Assembly (NCBI RefSeq): GCF_000369525.1
Contig: NZ_KB850072.1
Location: 248,001-312,000 of the forward strand
Direction: 5' to 3'
Origin: Acinetobacter higginsii
GTDB taxonomy: Bacteria; Pseudomonadota; Gammaproteobacteria; Pseudomonadales; Moraxellaceae
Length of the DNA stretch: 64,000 bases
Shown: positions 9,761-19,494 of the stretch, in pieces
How positions within the stretch are numbered: position 1 is the stretch's first letter
Layout: every line of letters starts with the position of its first letter
Position numbers and translations under genes: made by a program
Notes under the pieces: model-generated
The model's database searches: none
Told to the model about the DNA's origin: nothing
What the model saw: the letters and a program-made list of their open reading frames with translations, nothing else

Positions 9761-9791
9761 TTTTTATGCATGAGGCTGCTTAAAACGGGGT

Positions 9792-10277
9792 TTAAGTGGC
9801 TGGATGGTAGCTGTGGCCCTTAGATTTGCTGAGAAAGTGATTCTGTTCTTTGATTTTTTTTAACACAATGTAAGATTTTATATGGCCAATAAAACCATAA
9901 GACAGTAGTCGCTCTGTCACGAATTGGGACAGCTGTTCCAGATTTTCTGCGACGACTTTTAAAATAAAATCAGCATCGCCGCTAATTGAAAAAGCATCTT
10001 GAATATTGTCCTCAGCTTCAATTAAGTCCTGAAAAGCCTGTTGTGACTTGGCCTCGTGAATGCGTAAGTTAATGTGGATCATCGCCGTGACCTCCAAGCC
10101 TAAAGCCTGTTGGTGGATGCGGGCGGCATAACCCAAGATCACGCCTTTTTGCTCCAGTAACTGTCTTCTTCTGGAACATTGTGAAGCCGATAAACCGATT
10201 AAATCTCCAACTTCCTGATTGGTGAGCCGTCCATTCTTTTGTAGGGCCTGAATGATTTGCCAGTCGAACTTATCCAT
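9792..10277 (-). CDS. Lrp/AsnC family transcriptional regulator
   Basis: About 161 residues. The N-terminal helix-turn-helix (DWQIIQALQKNGRLTNQEV, then GLSASQCSRRRQLLE) is typical of Lrp/AsnC. The C-terminal half is the RAM ligand-binding domain (EVTAMIHINL, DAFSISGDADFILKV). I chose the ATG at 10277 (MDKFDWQ), which has an AAGGA 9 nt upstream, over an in-frame codon 9 residues earlier. It is divergent from ipdC with about 135 bp between and probably controls ipdC, and perhaps aroP and the aldehyde dehydrogenase, in response to an aromatic amino acid. Confidence 0.9.
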   Translation of the reverse strand: MDKFDWQIIQALQKNGRLTNQEVGDLIGLSASQCSRRRQLLEQKGVILGYAARIHQQALGLEVTAMIHINLRIHEAKSQQAFQDLIEAEDNIQDAFSISGDADFILKVVAENLEQLSQFVTERLLSYGFIGHIKSYIVLKKIKEQNHFLSKSKGHSYHPAT

Positions 10278-10412
10278 TGCATAAAATCCTTTTATGATAC
10301 ACAAATATTGTATTTTTATTAAAATGCGTTTTTATTATGCACGAAATTTAACAGGTAGATGAAATATTATTTTTCTATGGAATAAAAAATTGACTTGAAA
10401 GGATGTAGAGCA

Positions 10413-12134
10413 ATGTTCATAGAAATCGGTGATTTTTTAAATCTTCGTCTAAAACAAATGGGTATCCAACATCTGTTTGGTGTACCTGGTGATTTTAACC
10501 TTTCTTATCTCGAACAAGTTGAGGCGGATGCCCAACTCGAATTTATTGGTAATTGTAATGAATTAAATGCGGCATATGCTGCTGACGGTTATGCACGCAT
10601 CAATGGTTTTGCTGCTTTGACAACGACCTATGGGGTCGGTGATTTAAGTGCGATTAATGGTATTGCAGGTGCTTATGCTGAGAATGTGCCAGTGGTGCAT
10701 ATTTCAGGGATTCCGCCTTTACATGTGGTGCAGAAAGGAACTCTGGTTCATCACACTCTGGTGGATGGTAACTACGACAACATCATGAATTGCATGAAAG
10801 AGTTCACTGTTGCACAGACCCGTCTAACCCCAGCCAATGCCGCTTCTGAAATTGACCGTGTGTTACGTCAATGTTTCCTTGAACGTCGACCTGTACATAT
10901 CCAGTTGGCATCGGATATTACTCACGTCAAAATTGAAGTGACAGATCGTTCACACGATTTATCTTATCCAAGGGTTGAGCCAGAGCTGTTACAAAGCGCA
11001 GTCACCAAACTGTGTGAGGTGATTGCGCAAGCCAAGCGACCAGCGTTGCTGATTGATAATGAAGCCTCTGTTTTTGGGATTACCTCACTACTGGATGATT
11101 TATCCAAAAAATGCTCGATTCCTTTTGCAAGTATGCTGACCGCTAAAAATATTATGGATGAGGGTTCACCGCGTTATGTGGGAACCTATGTTGGTGGCGC
11201 AAGCCAAGCGCATGTGCGTCAGACCATTGAGCAGTCTGATTGCTTGATGGGCATCGGGGTACGTTTTACTGATGTCGGAACTGGGGTGTTTACCCATCAA
11301 ATTGCCACTGAAAATTACATTGAAATCAAACCTTATGGTTTGACGATTTTTGGACAGGATTTCCCCGGCATCGAAATTGGACAACTTCTGGTGGAGCTGA
11401 ATAAGAAGGTTGCACCACGGAAGTTAAGCCAGCCGATGTTGGAGCAGCAAGCACAACAGACACTTGAGGTGCCTGAACAGCAAAAGCTTAGTCAGGATGT
11501 TTTGTGGCGTTATATTGCGGGCTTTCTTAAAGATGATGATGTGATTATCGGTGAAGTCGGGACTTCTAACTCAGCCTTGGCAGGGCTCAAGCTACCGGCA
11601 ACGGCGAAATATATTGCTCAACCATTGTGGGGTTCGATTGGTTATACCTTGCCTGCTTTATTAGGTAGTTTGTTGGCTGCACCAGAACGCCGCCAAATCC
11701 TGTTTATTGGTGATGGTTCATTCCAGCTCACCGTACAGGAGCTTTCGACCATTATCCGTCAAGGTCTCAAGCCGATTATTTTCTTATTGAATAATGGTGG
11801 CTATACCATTGAACGTCTGATTATGGGTGAGAACGCTGCTTATAACGATGTTCAGGACTGGAAATATAGTGAGATTCCACATGTTTTTAACGGTAGCCAA
11901 GACTATAAAAGCTGCGTAGTAGAAACCGCAGGGCAGTTAAAGCAGGTTTTGGAGAATATGCATCAGTTCGATGGTTTGACCTTTATCGAATTAAAGCTAT
12001 CAGCCATGGATGCACCATCCAGTTTGAAAAAATTTGCGTCAGTGATTGCACGCTTTGATTATGGCGATCGAGGCTATGAAATCTTAAAACAACGTTCCCA
12101 AGCATTCCCCAGTAAAAAAGCAATTTCCTTCTGA
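10413..12134 (+). CDS. ipdC: indolepyruvate/phenylpyruvate decarboxylase
   Basis: This thiamine-diphosphate enzyme of about 573 residues decarboxylates arylpyruvates (indole-, phenyl- or hydroxyphenyl-pyruvate) to arylacetaldehydes. Seen: the cofactor-activating glutamate region GNCNELNAAYAADGYARING, and the TPP/Mg site GDGSFQLTVQEL ending near LLNNGGYTIE. The start MFIEIGDF at 10413 has AAGGA 9 nt upstream and is preferred over a codon 6 residues earlier. Neighbours fit one pathway: AroP takes up the amino acid, a transaminase elsewhere gives the keto acid, this enzyme gives the aldehyde, and the upstream dehydrogenase gives the acid. Exact substrate preference cannot be read from sequence. 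Confidence 0.88.
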   Translation: MFIEIGDFLNLRLKQMGIQHLFGVPGDFNLSYLEQVEADAQLEFIGNCNELNAAYAADGYARINGFAALTTTYGVGDLSAINGIAGAYAENVPVVHISGIPPLHVVQKGTLVHHTLVDGNYDNIMNCMKEFTVAQTRLTPANAASEIDRVLRQCFLERRPVHIQLASDITHVKIEVTDRSHDLSYPRVEPELLQSAVTKLCEVIAQAKRPALLIDNEASVFGITSLLDDLSKKCSIPFASMLTAKNIMDEGSPRYVGTYVGGASQAHVRQTIEQSDCLMGIGVRFTDVGTGVFTHQIATENYIEIKPYGLTIFGQDFPGIEIGQLLVELNKKVAPRKLSQPMLEQQAQQTLEVPEQQKLSQDVLWRYIAGFLKDDDVIIGEVGTSNSALAGLKLPATAKYIAQPLWGSIGYTLPALLGSLLAAPERRQILFIGDGSFQLTVQELSTIIRQGLKPIIFLLNNGGYTIERLIMGENAAYNDVQDWKYSEIPHVFNGSQDYKSCVVETAGQLKQVLENMHQFDGLTFIELKLSAMDAPSSLKKFASVIARFDYGDRGYEILKQRSQAFPSKKAISF

Positions 12135-12148
12135 TCAGAAGGAAATTG
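12121..12148. repeat. 28-bp perfect palindrome spanning the ipdC stop
   Basis: Arms CAATTTCCTTCTGA and TCAGAAGGAAATTG meet without a loop base. The ipdC stop codon TGA is the end of the left arm. No T run follows, so it is not a standard terminator. It could form a strong mRNA 3' hairpin between ipdC and aroP. Confidence 0.7.
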
Positions 12149-12268
12149 GAAAATCTTCAACTTTATAAATTGATAAGAGAGCGAATCAGATTCGGAGCTT
12201 CATGCTGAGCTTCGAATCATACGCTGTATAAAAGGTGTACAGGATGTGACACACACATTGGAGATAAC

Positions 12269-13654
12269 ATGATGGATGTAAACAATAAACATGAGTTAAA
12301 ACAAGGATTGTCCAATCGGCATATTCAGTTAATTGCGCTAGGCGGGGCAATTGGGACAGGATTATTCTTGGGTCTTTCGCAAACCATCAAACTGGCAGGG
12401 CCCTCTATTTTATTAGGTTATGCGATTGCCGGTGTGATTGCGTTTTTAATTATGCGCCATTTAGGAGAAATGGTGGTTGAAGAACCCGTGAGTGGTTCAT
12501 TTAGTTATTTTGCCAATAAATACTGGGGCCGCATGGCAGGCTTTATGTCGGGCTGGAATTATTGGGTGCTGTATGTGTTGGTCAGTATGGCTGAACTGAG
12601 CGCCATCGGGACTTTTATTCAATTTTGGTGGCCAGACGTGCCCACATGGCTGACTGCCTTGGTATTCTTTGTACTGATTAATGCCATTAATCTGGTCAAT
12701 GTCAGATTCTTTGGTGAGTCCGAATTTCTGTTCTCCTGCATTAAGATTGTTGCGATTTTAAGTATGATTGGTTTTGGTGCTTATTTATTGCTTTCAGGTT
12801 CTGCGGGGCCACAGGCGGGTATTGCCAATTTATGGCAACACGGTGGCTTTTTTCCACATGGCACGCATGGCTTTATTATGGCGCTTGCCGTGATCATGTT
12901 TGCCTTTGGTGGACTTGAACTGATCGGGATTGCAGCAGCAGAAACCAAAAATCCTGAAACCACTATTCCTAAGGCGGTGAATCAGATTGTGTACCGTATT
13001 TTGATTTTCTATATTGGTGCAATCGGGATTTTACTCTGTCTTTATCCATGGAATATGGTGGCGGAAGGGGGCAGCCCTTTTGTGTTGATCTTCCAGTCTT
13101 TGAATAGTAATGGAGTTGCCAATGTCCTCAATTTTGTGGTGTTGATTGCAGCGGTTTCTGTTTATAACAGTTGTATTTATTGTAATAGCCGTATGTTGCA
13201 TGGCTTGGCCGAACAGGGCAATGCACCTGCGATATTGAAAAAAGTGAATGCGCGTGGAATTCCGGTTCCTGCGGCGATTGTCTCTGCTTCGGTTACGGCG
13301 ATATGTGTGTTGGTCAACTATTTAATTCCGGGTGAAGCCTTTCAGTTATTCATGATGCTGGTGGTTGCAGCATTGGTGATTAACTGGTTAATGATTTCCG
13401 TCACCCATTTGAAATTTAATAAAGCAATGCGCCTGAAACAACATCAAACCAAATTTAAAAGCATCTGGAGCCCATGGAGTAATTATCTCACCATCAGCTT
13501 TGTCTGCTTTATTTTGATTATTATGGCGATGACCCCTGATATGCGTTTGGCTGTTATTCTTGGACCGATCTGGCTGGCGATTTTAGCGGCGATGTATATC
13601 TTTAAATATCGTAAAAAAATGCTGGTTCTGCCCGAAGCACAGTCCAATCTTTAA
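12269..13654 (+). CDS. aroP: aromatic amino acid permease (APC family)
   Basis: This 461-residue inner-membrane transporter has about 12 hydrophobic segments. The N-terminus LKQGLSNRHIQLIALGGAI and the following GTGLFLG, LGEMVVEEPVSGSF and SGWNYWVLYVLV are nearly the same as I recall for E. coli AroP, as are FGGLELIGIAAAE and VYNSCIYCNSRML further on. It should import Phe, Tyr and Trp by proton symport. GGAG lies 5 nt before the first ATG and 8 nt before a second, so either of two adjacent ATGs may start it. It follows ipdC by 134 nt, and a strong terminator follows. Confidence 0.92.
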   Translation: MMDVNNKHELKQGLSNRHIQLIALGGAIGTGLFLGLSQTIKLAGPSILLGYAIAGVIAFLIMRHLGEMVVEEPVSGSFSYFANKYWGRMAGFMSGWNYWVLYVLVSMAELSAIGTFIQFWWPDVPTWLTALVFFVLINAINLVNVRFFGESEFLFSCIKIVAILSMIGFGAYLLLSGSAGPQAGIANLWQHGGFFPHGTHGFIMALAVIMFAFGGLELIGIAAAETKNPETTIPKAVNQIVYRILIFYIGAIGILLCLYPWNMVAEGGSPFVLIFQSLNSNGVANVLNFVVLIAAVSVYNSCIYCNSRMLHGLAEQGNAPAILKKVNARGIPVPAAIVSASVTAICVLVNYLIPGEAFQLFMMLVVAALVINWLMISVTHLKFNKAMRLKQHQTKFKSIWSPWSNYLTISFVCFILIIMAMTPDMRLAVILGPIWLAILAAMYIFKYRKKMLVLPEAQSNL

Positions 13655-13657
13655 ATC

Positions 13658-13688
13658 AAAAAAGGCACAGTAAGGTGCCTTTTTTTTT
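13658..13688. terminator. terminator after aroP
   Basis: AAGGCAC-AGTAAG-GTGCCTT is flanked by A and T8 runs, and serves aroP and the convergent gene ending at 13711. Confidence 0.88.
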
Positions 13689-13710
13689 ATTGCATCAAAG
13701 TTGTATTGAT

Positions 13711-14160
13711 CTAGAAGGGTGGAAACTTGTCCTGAACCAGATTGAGTTGAATTCCATGCTCTAAATAGGCTTTCAAGCTATCTACGACGGTGGTGAAGCC
13801 ACCCGTATTATCAATAATAAAGGCAATCAGCTCATCACCTTGTAAGGGGATATTATAATTTTGAATTCTGAGATAGGTTTGATCGTCATTGATCGCTTCA
13901 AAGATAAAATCAACCGTACTGCTCGGCTCGCCCCATTGAATCTGAATCAATTCATTGGTAATGATTTTTGTCACCTTTACGTTTGCCGAAACTTGGTATT
14001 TTTCCCAAGTCCATTCAACCGTTTTTCCTTGTTCAAGTGGTGCTGTTGCCGAACTAAACCAAAATTTTGAGGTGATTTCTGGATCAATAAATGCTTCAAA
14101 AACGCTGTGGGCCGGTTTACGAATCAGCATTTGTGTTTCAATTATGACAGGATTTAGCAT
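13711..14160 (-). CDS. SRPBCC (AHSA1/START-like) domain protein
   Basis: About 149 residues from MLNPVIIETQ. The pattern ETQMLIRKPAHSVFEAFIDPEITSKFW, then GKTVEWTW and VDFIFEAI, matches the activator-of-Hsp90-homologue branch of the SRPBCC fold, a cytosolic hydrophobic-pocket domain. Codons upstream of 14160 are open but look non-coding, and only a weak AAGAAC precedes the ATG. The ligand and role are unknown. It is convergent with aroP and divergent from pstS. Confidence 0.75.
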   Translation of the reverse strand: MLNPVIIETQMLIRKPAHSVFEAFIDPEITSKFWFSSATAPLEQGKTVEWTWEKYQVSANVKVTKIITNELIQIQWGEPSSTVDFIFEAINDDQTYLRIQNYNIPLQGDELIAFIIDNTGGFTTVVDSLKAYLEHGIQLNLVQDKFPPF

Positions 14161-14399
14161 TGTATCTGTTCTTTTTGATAGGGAATTGTCATAAAACATA
14201 TATAAACTGGTTGCTCTGCCCAAGATGCTTTTTGTTAAGCTGAATGCGCGAGTGTTCTTTTAAATCCGATAAAATTCAATATCTAAACGTTATTTTCTGA
14301 GTGTAATCGAGTTCCGAGCTGCAAAAAATAAAGCAGAAAATATGACTTTATGACCAATAATTTTCTAAAAATTGAGCTTAAGAAATGGCTATCACAAAA

Positions 14400-14428
14400 G
14401 CGTCATAAAGTTGTCACTTAATTGTCAT
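14400..14428 (+). promoter_or_regulatory. triple-unit Pho box upstream of pstS
   Basis: Three direct repeats GCGTCAT, TTGTCAC and TTGTCAT start exactly 11 bp apart (14400, 14411, 14422), separated by AAAG and TTAA. This is the PhoB-binding arrangement (CTGTCAT-like heptamers with 4-bp AT spacers). It lies about 90 bp upstream of the pstS start, so phosphate starvation should induce the pst genes. Confidence 0.88.
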
Positions 14429-14516
14429 ATTATCTGCTCAAAATGCAGTTAACCAAAGTACAACACTTAACTTAAAAAGAGTTGTAAACCAAATTGCATA
14501 AATGAGAGAAAACAGA

Positions 14517-15548
14517 ATGCGCTTAAATCCACGTCACATCGCAATTGCATTAGCTGTATCTGGGGCAACTGTAGCAACGACTGCGAATGCAGCTCGTGAT
14601 ACGATTCAAATTGCTGGTTCATCTACTGTATTACCGTTTGCAAGTATTGTTGCTGAAGAGTTTGGCAACACATTCCCACAGTTCAAAGCACCGGTTGTTG
14701 GTTCAGGTGGTACGGGCGGTGGTTTGAAGCAATTCTGCCAAGGTGTAGGTGATAACACCATCGACATCGCAAATGCTTCTCGTCAAATTAAAGACACAGA
14801 GCTTGATGCATGTAAAAAATCTGGTGTAAACCAAGTACAAGAAATTAAAGTGGGTTACGACGGTATCGTATTTGCATCAAATGTTAAAAAAGCAGCGTAT
14901 AAATTAAAACCAATCCATGTATTCACTGCATTATCTGCACAGCTTCCTTCAAATGGTAAATTAGTTCCAAACCCATATACAACTTGGAACCAAATTGATA
15001 AATCATTACCAAATGAGCCGATCACTTTAGTTATTCCTGCATCTAACCACGGTACGCGTGAAGTTTTCCAAGAGAAAATGGTTGATGCTGGTTGTGAAGC
15101 ATTTGATTACTACAAAGCTTTAAGTAAAGACGATCAAAAGAAAGCATGTTCAACCTTCCGTAAAGATGGTCGTGTGATTGAAATTGCGGGTGACTATACT
15201 GAAACTCTAGCTCGCTTGAAAACTTCTCCAAATGCAGTCGGTGTATTTGGTCTAGGTTTCTATGATTCAAACCGTGATAAATTACGTGTAGCGACTGTAA
15301 ATGGCGTGACTCCATCTGAGAAAACTGTACTAGATGGTAGCTACCTTGTTTCGCGTCCATTGTTCTTCTACGTGAAAGGCGAGCACTTGAAATCAATCAA
15401 AGGCTTACCGCAATACACAGAATTCTTCTTAAACAAGAAAATTTCTGGTAAAGGTTCTAAATTAGAAAAAGCGGGCTTGATTCCTTTAAGCGACAAAGAG
15501 CGCGCAAAAATCCTAGCTGATTTCAAAGCTGGTAAATCAGTTAAGTAA
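14517..15548 (+). CDS. pstS: phosphate ABC transporter, periplasmic phosphate-binding protein
   Basis: About 343 residues. The signal peptide MRLNPRHIAIALAVSGATVA..ANA is cleaved before ARDT. The phosphate-binding loops are visible: QIAGSSTVLPF near the mature N-terminus and GSGGTGGGLKQFC, then SNHGTRE. The second ATG (14517) is chosen because it gives a standard signal peptide and has GAGAG upstream. It captures inorganic phosphate for PstCAB. A hairpin terminator immediately downstream should leave PstS in excess over the membrane parts. Confidence 0.95.
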   Translation: MRLNPRHIAIALAVSGATVATTANAARDTIQIAGSSTVLPFASIVAEEFGNTFPQFKAPVVGSGGTGGGLKQFCQGVGDNTIDIANASRQIKDTELDACKKSGVNQVQEIKVGYDGIVFASNVKKAAYKLKPIHVFTALSAQLPSNGKLVPNPYTTWNQIDKSLPNEPITLVIPASNHGTREVFQEKMVDAGCEAFDYYKALSKDDQKKACSTFRKDGRVIEIAGDYTETLARLKTSPNAVGVFGLGFYDSNRDKLRVATVNGVTPSEKTVLDGSYLVSRPLFFYVKGEHLKSIKGLPQYTEFFLNKKISGKGSKLEKAGLIPLSDKERAKILADFKAGKSVK

Positions 15549-15563
15549 TATTGTTAAAAGGGA

Positions 15564-15596
15564 GGCTGGTGAGACGTTGGATCATCAGCCTTTTTG
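15564..15596 (+). terminator. terminator/attenuator between pstS and pstC
   Basis: GGCTGGTGA / TCATCAGCC (9 bp, one G-U) with a 9-nt loop is followed by TTTTT, inside the 99-bp pstS-pstC gap. It is likely partial, giving more pstS than pstCAB mRNA. Confidence 0.8.
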
Positions 15597-15647
15597 TCTA
15601 GCTAAGTTTTTTCAAATCATGAAAATTGAGAAAACAGTGGAGATTAC

Positions 15648-17027
15648 ATGAATCTGCTACTTATCGGTGTGTTATTAGCCCTTGTGGCAATTGCATATCA
15701 AATCGGGCTGAGTAAAAGCCGTAACCTAGCAGGTAAGGGAAATAACTCAGCAACACTACATTCTCGTCCAGGATATTATGGGGCATTGGTTGCTTTGTGG
15801 TGTGGTATTCCTGCTTTTTTAATTTTGATTATTTGGAACTTGGTTGAACCAAGTATTTTACAGCATATTATTTTTAATAATATTCCTGCATCTGTAAGTT
15901 CGACCTTAGATGCGGCAGGTCGTGATGTTTTAACCAGTCGAGTGCAAGCCATTGCTTCTGGTTTCGGGGTAACAGATCAGCCAGCAGCATATGAAGTTGC
16001 AGCAGCGCAACAACTTGCTAAATTCCAGACCATTGGCTCATTTGCAAAACTTGCAGTGGTGATTAGTGCTGGACTGGCTGGTTTAGTGTGGGCAAAGCGT
16101 CATGTGAGCCAACAATTCCGTGCACGTAACCAAGTCGAAAAAACCATTAATGTTGCATTGATTCTGTGTTCTGGTGTCGCAATCCTGACAACAATCGGTA
16201 TTGTTTTATCGATGTTGAGAGAAGCGTTACACTTTTTCCATTTTGTGAGTCCAGTTGATTTCTTCTTTGGTACTGAATGGAATCCAGGTTTTAGCACCTC
16301 AGGAAATGCAGAAGGCAGTTACGGTATCTTACCGCTGATTTGGGGAACCTTGATGGTCAGTGGTATCGCATTATTGGTTGCGGTACCGATTGGCTTGTTG
16401 GTTGCGATTTATCTGGCTGAATATGCATCGCCAAGGTTGCGTTCTTGGGCAAAACCTGCGATTGAGGTTTTGGCAGGGATTCCAACCATCGTTTATGGCG
16501 TATTCGCTTTAATGGTGATTGGCCCATTCTTCAAAATGGTGGGTGAGAGTGTTGGCATCAATATTAATGCGACCAGCGCACTCACCGCAGGTTTTGTAAT
16601 GGGGATTATGATTATCCCATTCGTCTCCTCATTATCCGATGACATCATTACTCAGGTACCTCGCGCATTACGTGATGGTTCTTTGGGTTTAGGTGCAACG
16701 AAATCAGAAACGATTCGTCAAGTCGTTCTACCAGCTGCCCTACCAGGGATTACAGGGGCATTTTTACTTGCCGTATCCCGTGCCGTGGGTGAGACCATGA
16801 TTGTGGTGCTTGCAGCAGGAAACAGTCCATTGTTGCATGCAAATCCATTTGAAGCAGTTTCAACCGTAACCGTCACGATTGTGAAGCAATTAACGGGGGA
16901 TACTGACTTTGCCAGCCCGCAAGCACTGGTGGCATTTGCCCTTGGTTTAACGCTGTTTGTGATTACTTTGGGTCTAAACATTATTGCACTGTACATCGTG
17001 CGTAAATATCGTGAGCAATACGAATGA
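15648..17027 (+). CDS. pstC: phosphate ABC transporter permease PstC
   Basis: This 459-residue inner-membrane permease forms the phosphate channel with PstA. It has several hydrophobic segments. The permease (BPD) domain includes EYASPRLRSWAKPAIEVLAG and the EAA-type loop RDGSLGLGATKSETIRQVVLPAALPGI, which contacts PstB. It is longer than E. coli PstC (about 319 residues) because of an N-terminal extension, as in other pseudomonad-type PstC proteins. GGAG lies 5 nt before the ATG. The last four bases ATGA overlap pstA, implying translational coupling. Confidence 0.94.
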   Translation: MNLLLIGVLLALVAIAYQIGLSKSRNLAGKGNNSATLHSRPGYYGALVALWCGIPAFLILIIWNLVEPSILQHIIFNNIPASVSSTLDAAGRDVLTSRVQAIASGFGVTDQPAAYEVAAAQQLAKFQTIGSFAKLAVVISAGLAGLVWAKRHVSQQFRARNQVEKTINVALILCSGVAILTTIGIVLSMLREALHFFHFVSPVDFFFGTEWNPGFSTSGNAEGSYGILPLIWGTLMVSGIALLVAVPIGLLVAIYLAEYASPRLRSWAKPAIEVLAGIPTIVYGVFALMVIGPFFKMVGESVGININATSALTAGFVMGIMIIPFVSSLSDDIITQVPRALRDGSLGLGATKSETIRQVVLPAALPGITGAFLLAVSRAVGETMIVVLAAGNSPLLHANPFEAVSTVTVTIVKQLTGDTDFASPQALVAFALGLTLFVITLGLNIIALYIVRKYREQYE

Positions 17028-18418
17028 GTTCATCAAATACATCTCCTCTGGATCCGAACCTATTGGATCCTCAAGTAGCTGCTGAACAACGTGAGCAGCG
17101 TAAAAGAAAGATCCAAAGTTCTTTGGCTAAGCGTCATCGGAAAGAAAAAACCTTTCGCTTTGCCGGTATCTCGGCGGTTGTGATCGCGCTGGCATTTGTT
17201 GCCTTACTATTTGGTAGCATCTTGGCGAAAGGTCTGCCTGCTTTTTGGCAAAGCAGTATTACAGTTCCTGTTTATTTTGATCCAGCGATCATTAATGTTG
17301 GGGCGAAGCCAAAACAAACAGTTGGTGAAGCCCCAGCTCACTTTGAAGAGCGCATGGTCGCTTGGCAAACTGAAATGGGGATGGTGGATTGGGATGCCTT
17401 GATCGTAAATGGCATCGTTGCCAAAAATAAAGCATTAGAGTCTCAACGTGATTATCTAAGCAGTTTATATACCAGTTCTGAAGCATACCGTTTGCGTGAT
17501 ATGGTGCTTAAAAACCCTGCACTGATTGGAAGCAAAGAAGAGATCAAATTCTTAGCGGATGCCAATATAGATGTATGGTTAGCAGGTAATATTGACCGTA
17601 GTTTGCCAGATGATCAGCAACAACTTGAACCAGAAGTTCGTCAACTGGCAGATCAGTTAAAAGCAGAAGGAATTATTAAAAGTACCTTCAATACTAACTT
17701 GTTCTTTAGTCCAGATTCTCGTAGTTCACCTGCAACAAGTGGTTTAGCCGGCGCATTCATGGGTTCATTATTCATGATGATGATCGTGATTGTGATCTCG
17801 ATTCCAATTGGTGTTGCGAGTGCAATTTATCTTGAAGAGTTTGCACCAAAGAACATGATGACGGACATTATTGAAGTCAACATTAATAACTTGGCTGCGG
17901 TTCCTTCAATTGTATTTGGTTTACTCGGTGCAGCTATCTTTATTGGCTGGATGCAATTGCCATTATCAGCACCACTGGTCGGTGGTTTGGTTCTGAGCTT
18001 AATGACTTTACCAACCGTGATTATCACGACACGTGCATCGTTAAAAGCAGTGCCGCCTTCGATTCGTCAAGCCGCGTTGGGTCTAGGCGCGTCGAAAGTA
18101 CAAACCATTTTTCATCACGTATTGCCGCTGGCGTTACCGGGCATTATGACAGGTGCGATCATTGGGGTTGCACATGCACTGGGTGAAACTGCGCCATTAC
18201 TTTTAATCGGAATGAGTGCTTTCGTTGCAAGCGTGCCGACAACACCACTCGATCAAGCAACCGCATTGCCAGTACAAGTGTATTTATGGCAAGGTAATGA
18301 ATTACGTAACTTCTTCGAAGGACGTACTGCAGCAGCGATTATTGTTTTACTAGCGTTAATGATTGGTTTGAATAGCCTTGCCATTTGGCTCCGTAAGAAA
18401 TTTGAAGTGCGTTGGTAA
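17024..18418 (+). CDS. pstA: phosphate ABC transporter permease PstA
   Basis: This 464-residue partner of PstC is longer than the E. coli protein (about 296) because of a charged cytoplasmic N-terminus ([17 protein letters not shown]) and a large periplasmic insert between the first membrane segment (about residues 48-68) and the permease core. The core carries [19 protein letters not shown] and the EAA loop [21 protein letters not shown]. The start overlaps the pstC stop by ATGA. Confidence 0.94.
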   Translation: MSSSNTSPLDPNLLDPQVAAEQREQRKRKIQSSLAKRHRKEKTFRFAGISAVVIALAFVALLFGSILAKGLPAFWQSSITVPVYFDPAIINVGAKPKQTVGEAPAHFEERMVAWQTEMGMVDWDALIVNGIVAKNKALESQRDYLSSLYTSSEAYRLRDMVLKNPALIGSKEEIKFLADANIDVWLAGNIDRSLPDDQQQLEPEVRQLADQLKAEGIIKSTFNTNLFFSPDSRSSPATSGLAGAFMGSLFMMMIVIVISIPIGVASAIYLEEFAPKNMMTDIIEVNINNLAAVPSIVFGLLGAAIFIGWMQLPLSAPLVGGLVLSLMTLPTVIITTRASLKAVPPSIRQAALGLGASKVQTIFHHVLPLALPGIMTGAIIGVAHALGETAPLLLIGMSAFVASVPTTPLDQATALPVQVYLWQGNELRNFFEGRTAAAIIVLLALMIGLNSLAIWLRKKFEVRW

Positions 18419-18432
18419 TTGAGGAGAGTACA

Positions 18433-19347
18433 ATGAATACGATTGATATTATGAACGCCGTAGAAAAGGATAAATCAGTGAATCCACAGCAAAAAGAATT
18501 TACGTCACCTGAAGCGCAAGTTCAGCAATCAAATACTGCATTTGTCTCTCAGTTTGAAACGGCTTCTTCAAATAAAAAGCCAAAAACGAGCGAAGTGAAA
18601 ATCAGTACCAAAGATGTTCATGTTTATTATGGTGACGCTGAGGCGATCAAAGGCATCGACCTTGATGTTTACCAGAATGAGGTGATTGCATTTATTGGCC
18701 CATCGGGTTGTGGTAAATCAACGTTCTTACGGACTTTAAACCGTATGAATGACACGATTGATAGCTGCCGTGTGACAGGTAAGGTGACTTTGGATGATCA
18801 AGATATCTATGATCCAAACCTTGATGTGGTGTTATTGCGTGCGCAAGTAGGCATGGTGTTCCAAAAGCCAAACCCATTCCCAAAATCAATTTTTGACAAT
18901 GTTGCTTATGGCCCGAAACTACATGGTCTGGCACGTGATAAATATGATTTAGAAGAAATCGTGGAAAACAGTTTACGTAAAGCGGGCTTATGGGATGAAG
19001 TCAAAGATCGTTTGAGTCAGCCAGGCACTGGTTTATCAGGTGGTCAGCAACAGCGTTTATGTATTGCACGTACCATTGCGGTGAGTCCAGAAGTGATTTT
19101 GATGGATGAACCATGTTCGGCACTCGATCCAATTGCGACCGCAAAAATTGAAGAATTGATCTCAGAATTGTCAGAACAATTCACCATTGCGATCGTCACC
19201 CACTCTATGCAACAAGCGGCGCGTGTCTCTGACCGTACAGCTTACTTCCATTTGGGTGACCTGATTGAAGTGAACTCGACTGAAAAAGTGTTTACTCAGC
19301 CTGATCATCAATTGACTGAAGCTTATATTACAGGGCGTTTTGGTTAA
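18433..19347 (+). CDS. pstB: phosphate ABC transporter ATP-binding protein PstB
   Basis: About 304 residues from the ATG at 18433, which has a strong GAGGAG 6 nt upstream. Walker A is GPSGCGKST, the signature is LSGGQQQR, Walker B is VILMDEP, and the switch histidine lies in IVTHSMQQA. It powers phosphate import by PstCA. The N-terminal 50-60 residues before the ATPase core are longer than in E. coli PstB. No phoU follows: the next gene is sohB after a terminator, so PhoU must be encoded elsewhere. Confidence 0.95.
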   Translation: MNTIDIMNAVEKDKSVNPQQKEFTSPEAQVQQSNTAFVSQFETASSNKKPKTSEVKISTKDVHVYYGDAEAIKGIDLDVYQNEVIAFIGPSGCGKSTFLRTLNRMNDTIDSCRVTGKVTLDDQDIYDPNLDVVLLRAQVGMVFQKPNPFPKSIFDNVAYGPKLHGLARDKYDLEEIVENSLRKAGLWDEVKDRLSQPGTGLSGGQQQRLCIARTIAVSPEVILMDEPCSALDPIATAKIEELISELSEQFTIAIVTHSMQQAARVSDRTAYFHLGDLIEVNSTEKVFTQPDHQLTEAYITGRFG

Positions 19348-19363
19348 TTTTTTAGGGTTATAT

Positions 19364-19391
19364 AAAAAAGGGTCTTCGGACTCTTTTTTTA
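19364..19391 (+). terminator. terminator of the pst operon
   Basis: An A-rich arm AAAAAGGGTC, a UUCG tetraloop and GACTCTTTTTTT form a clear intrinsic terminator 16 nt after pstB. Confidence 0.88.
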
Positions 19392-19494
19392 TATATAAAT
19401 GAAAATGAATCTATTTTGCAAAATCGCTATTGAATTTTTATTGAGCAGACCACATCTTAGAACAATAACGCCGAACTTATAGAGCACATACTTC

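Noticed and set aside
19348..19494. Expected phoU after pstB
   Set aside because: Only a terminator and a short AT-rich gap are present; sohB follows, so PhoU must lie elsewhere.
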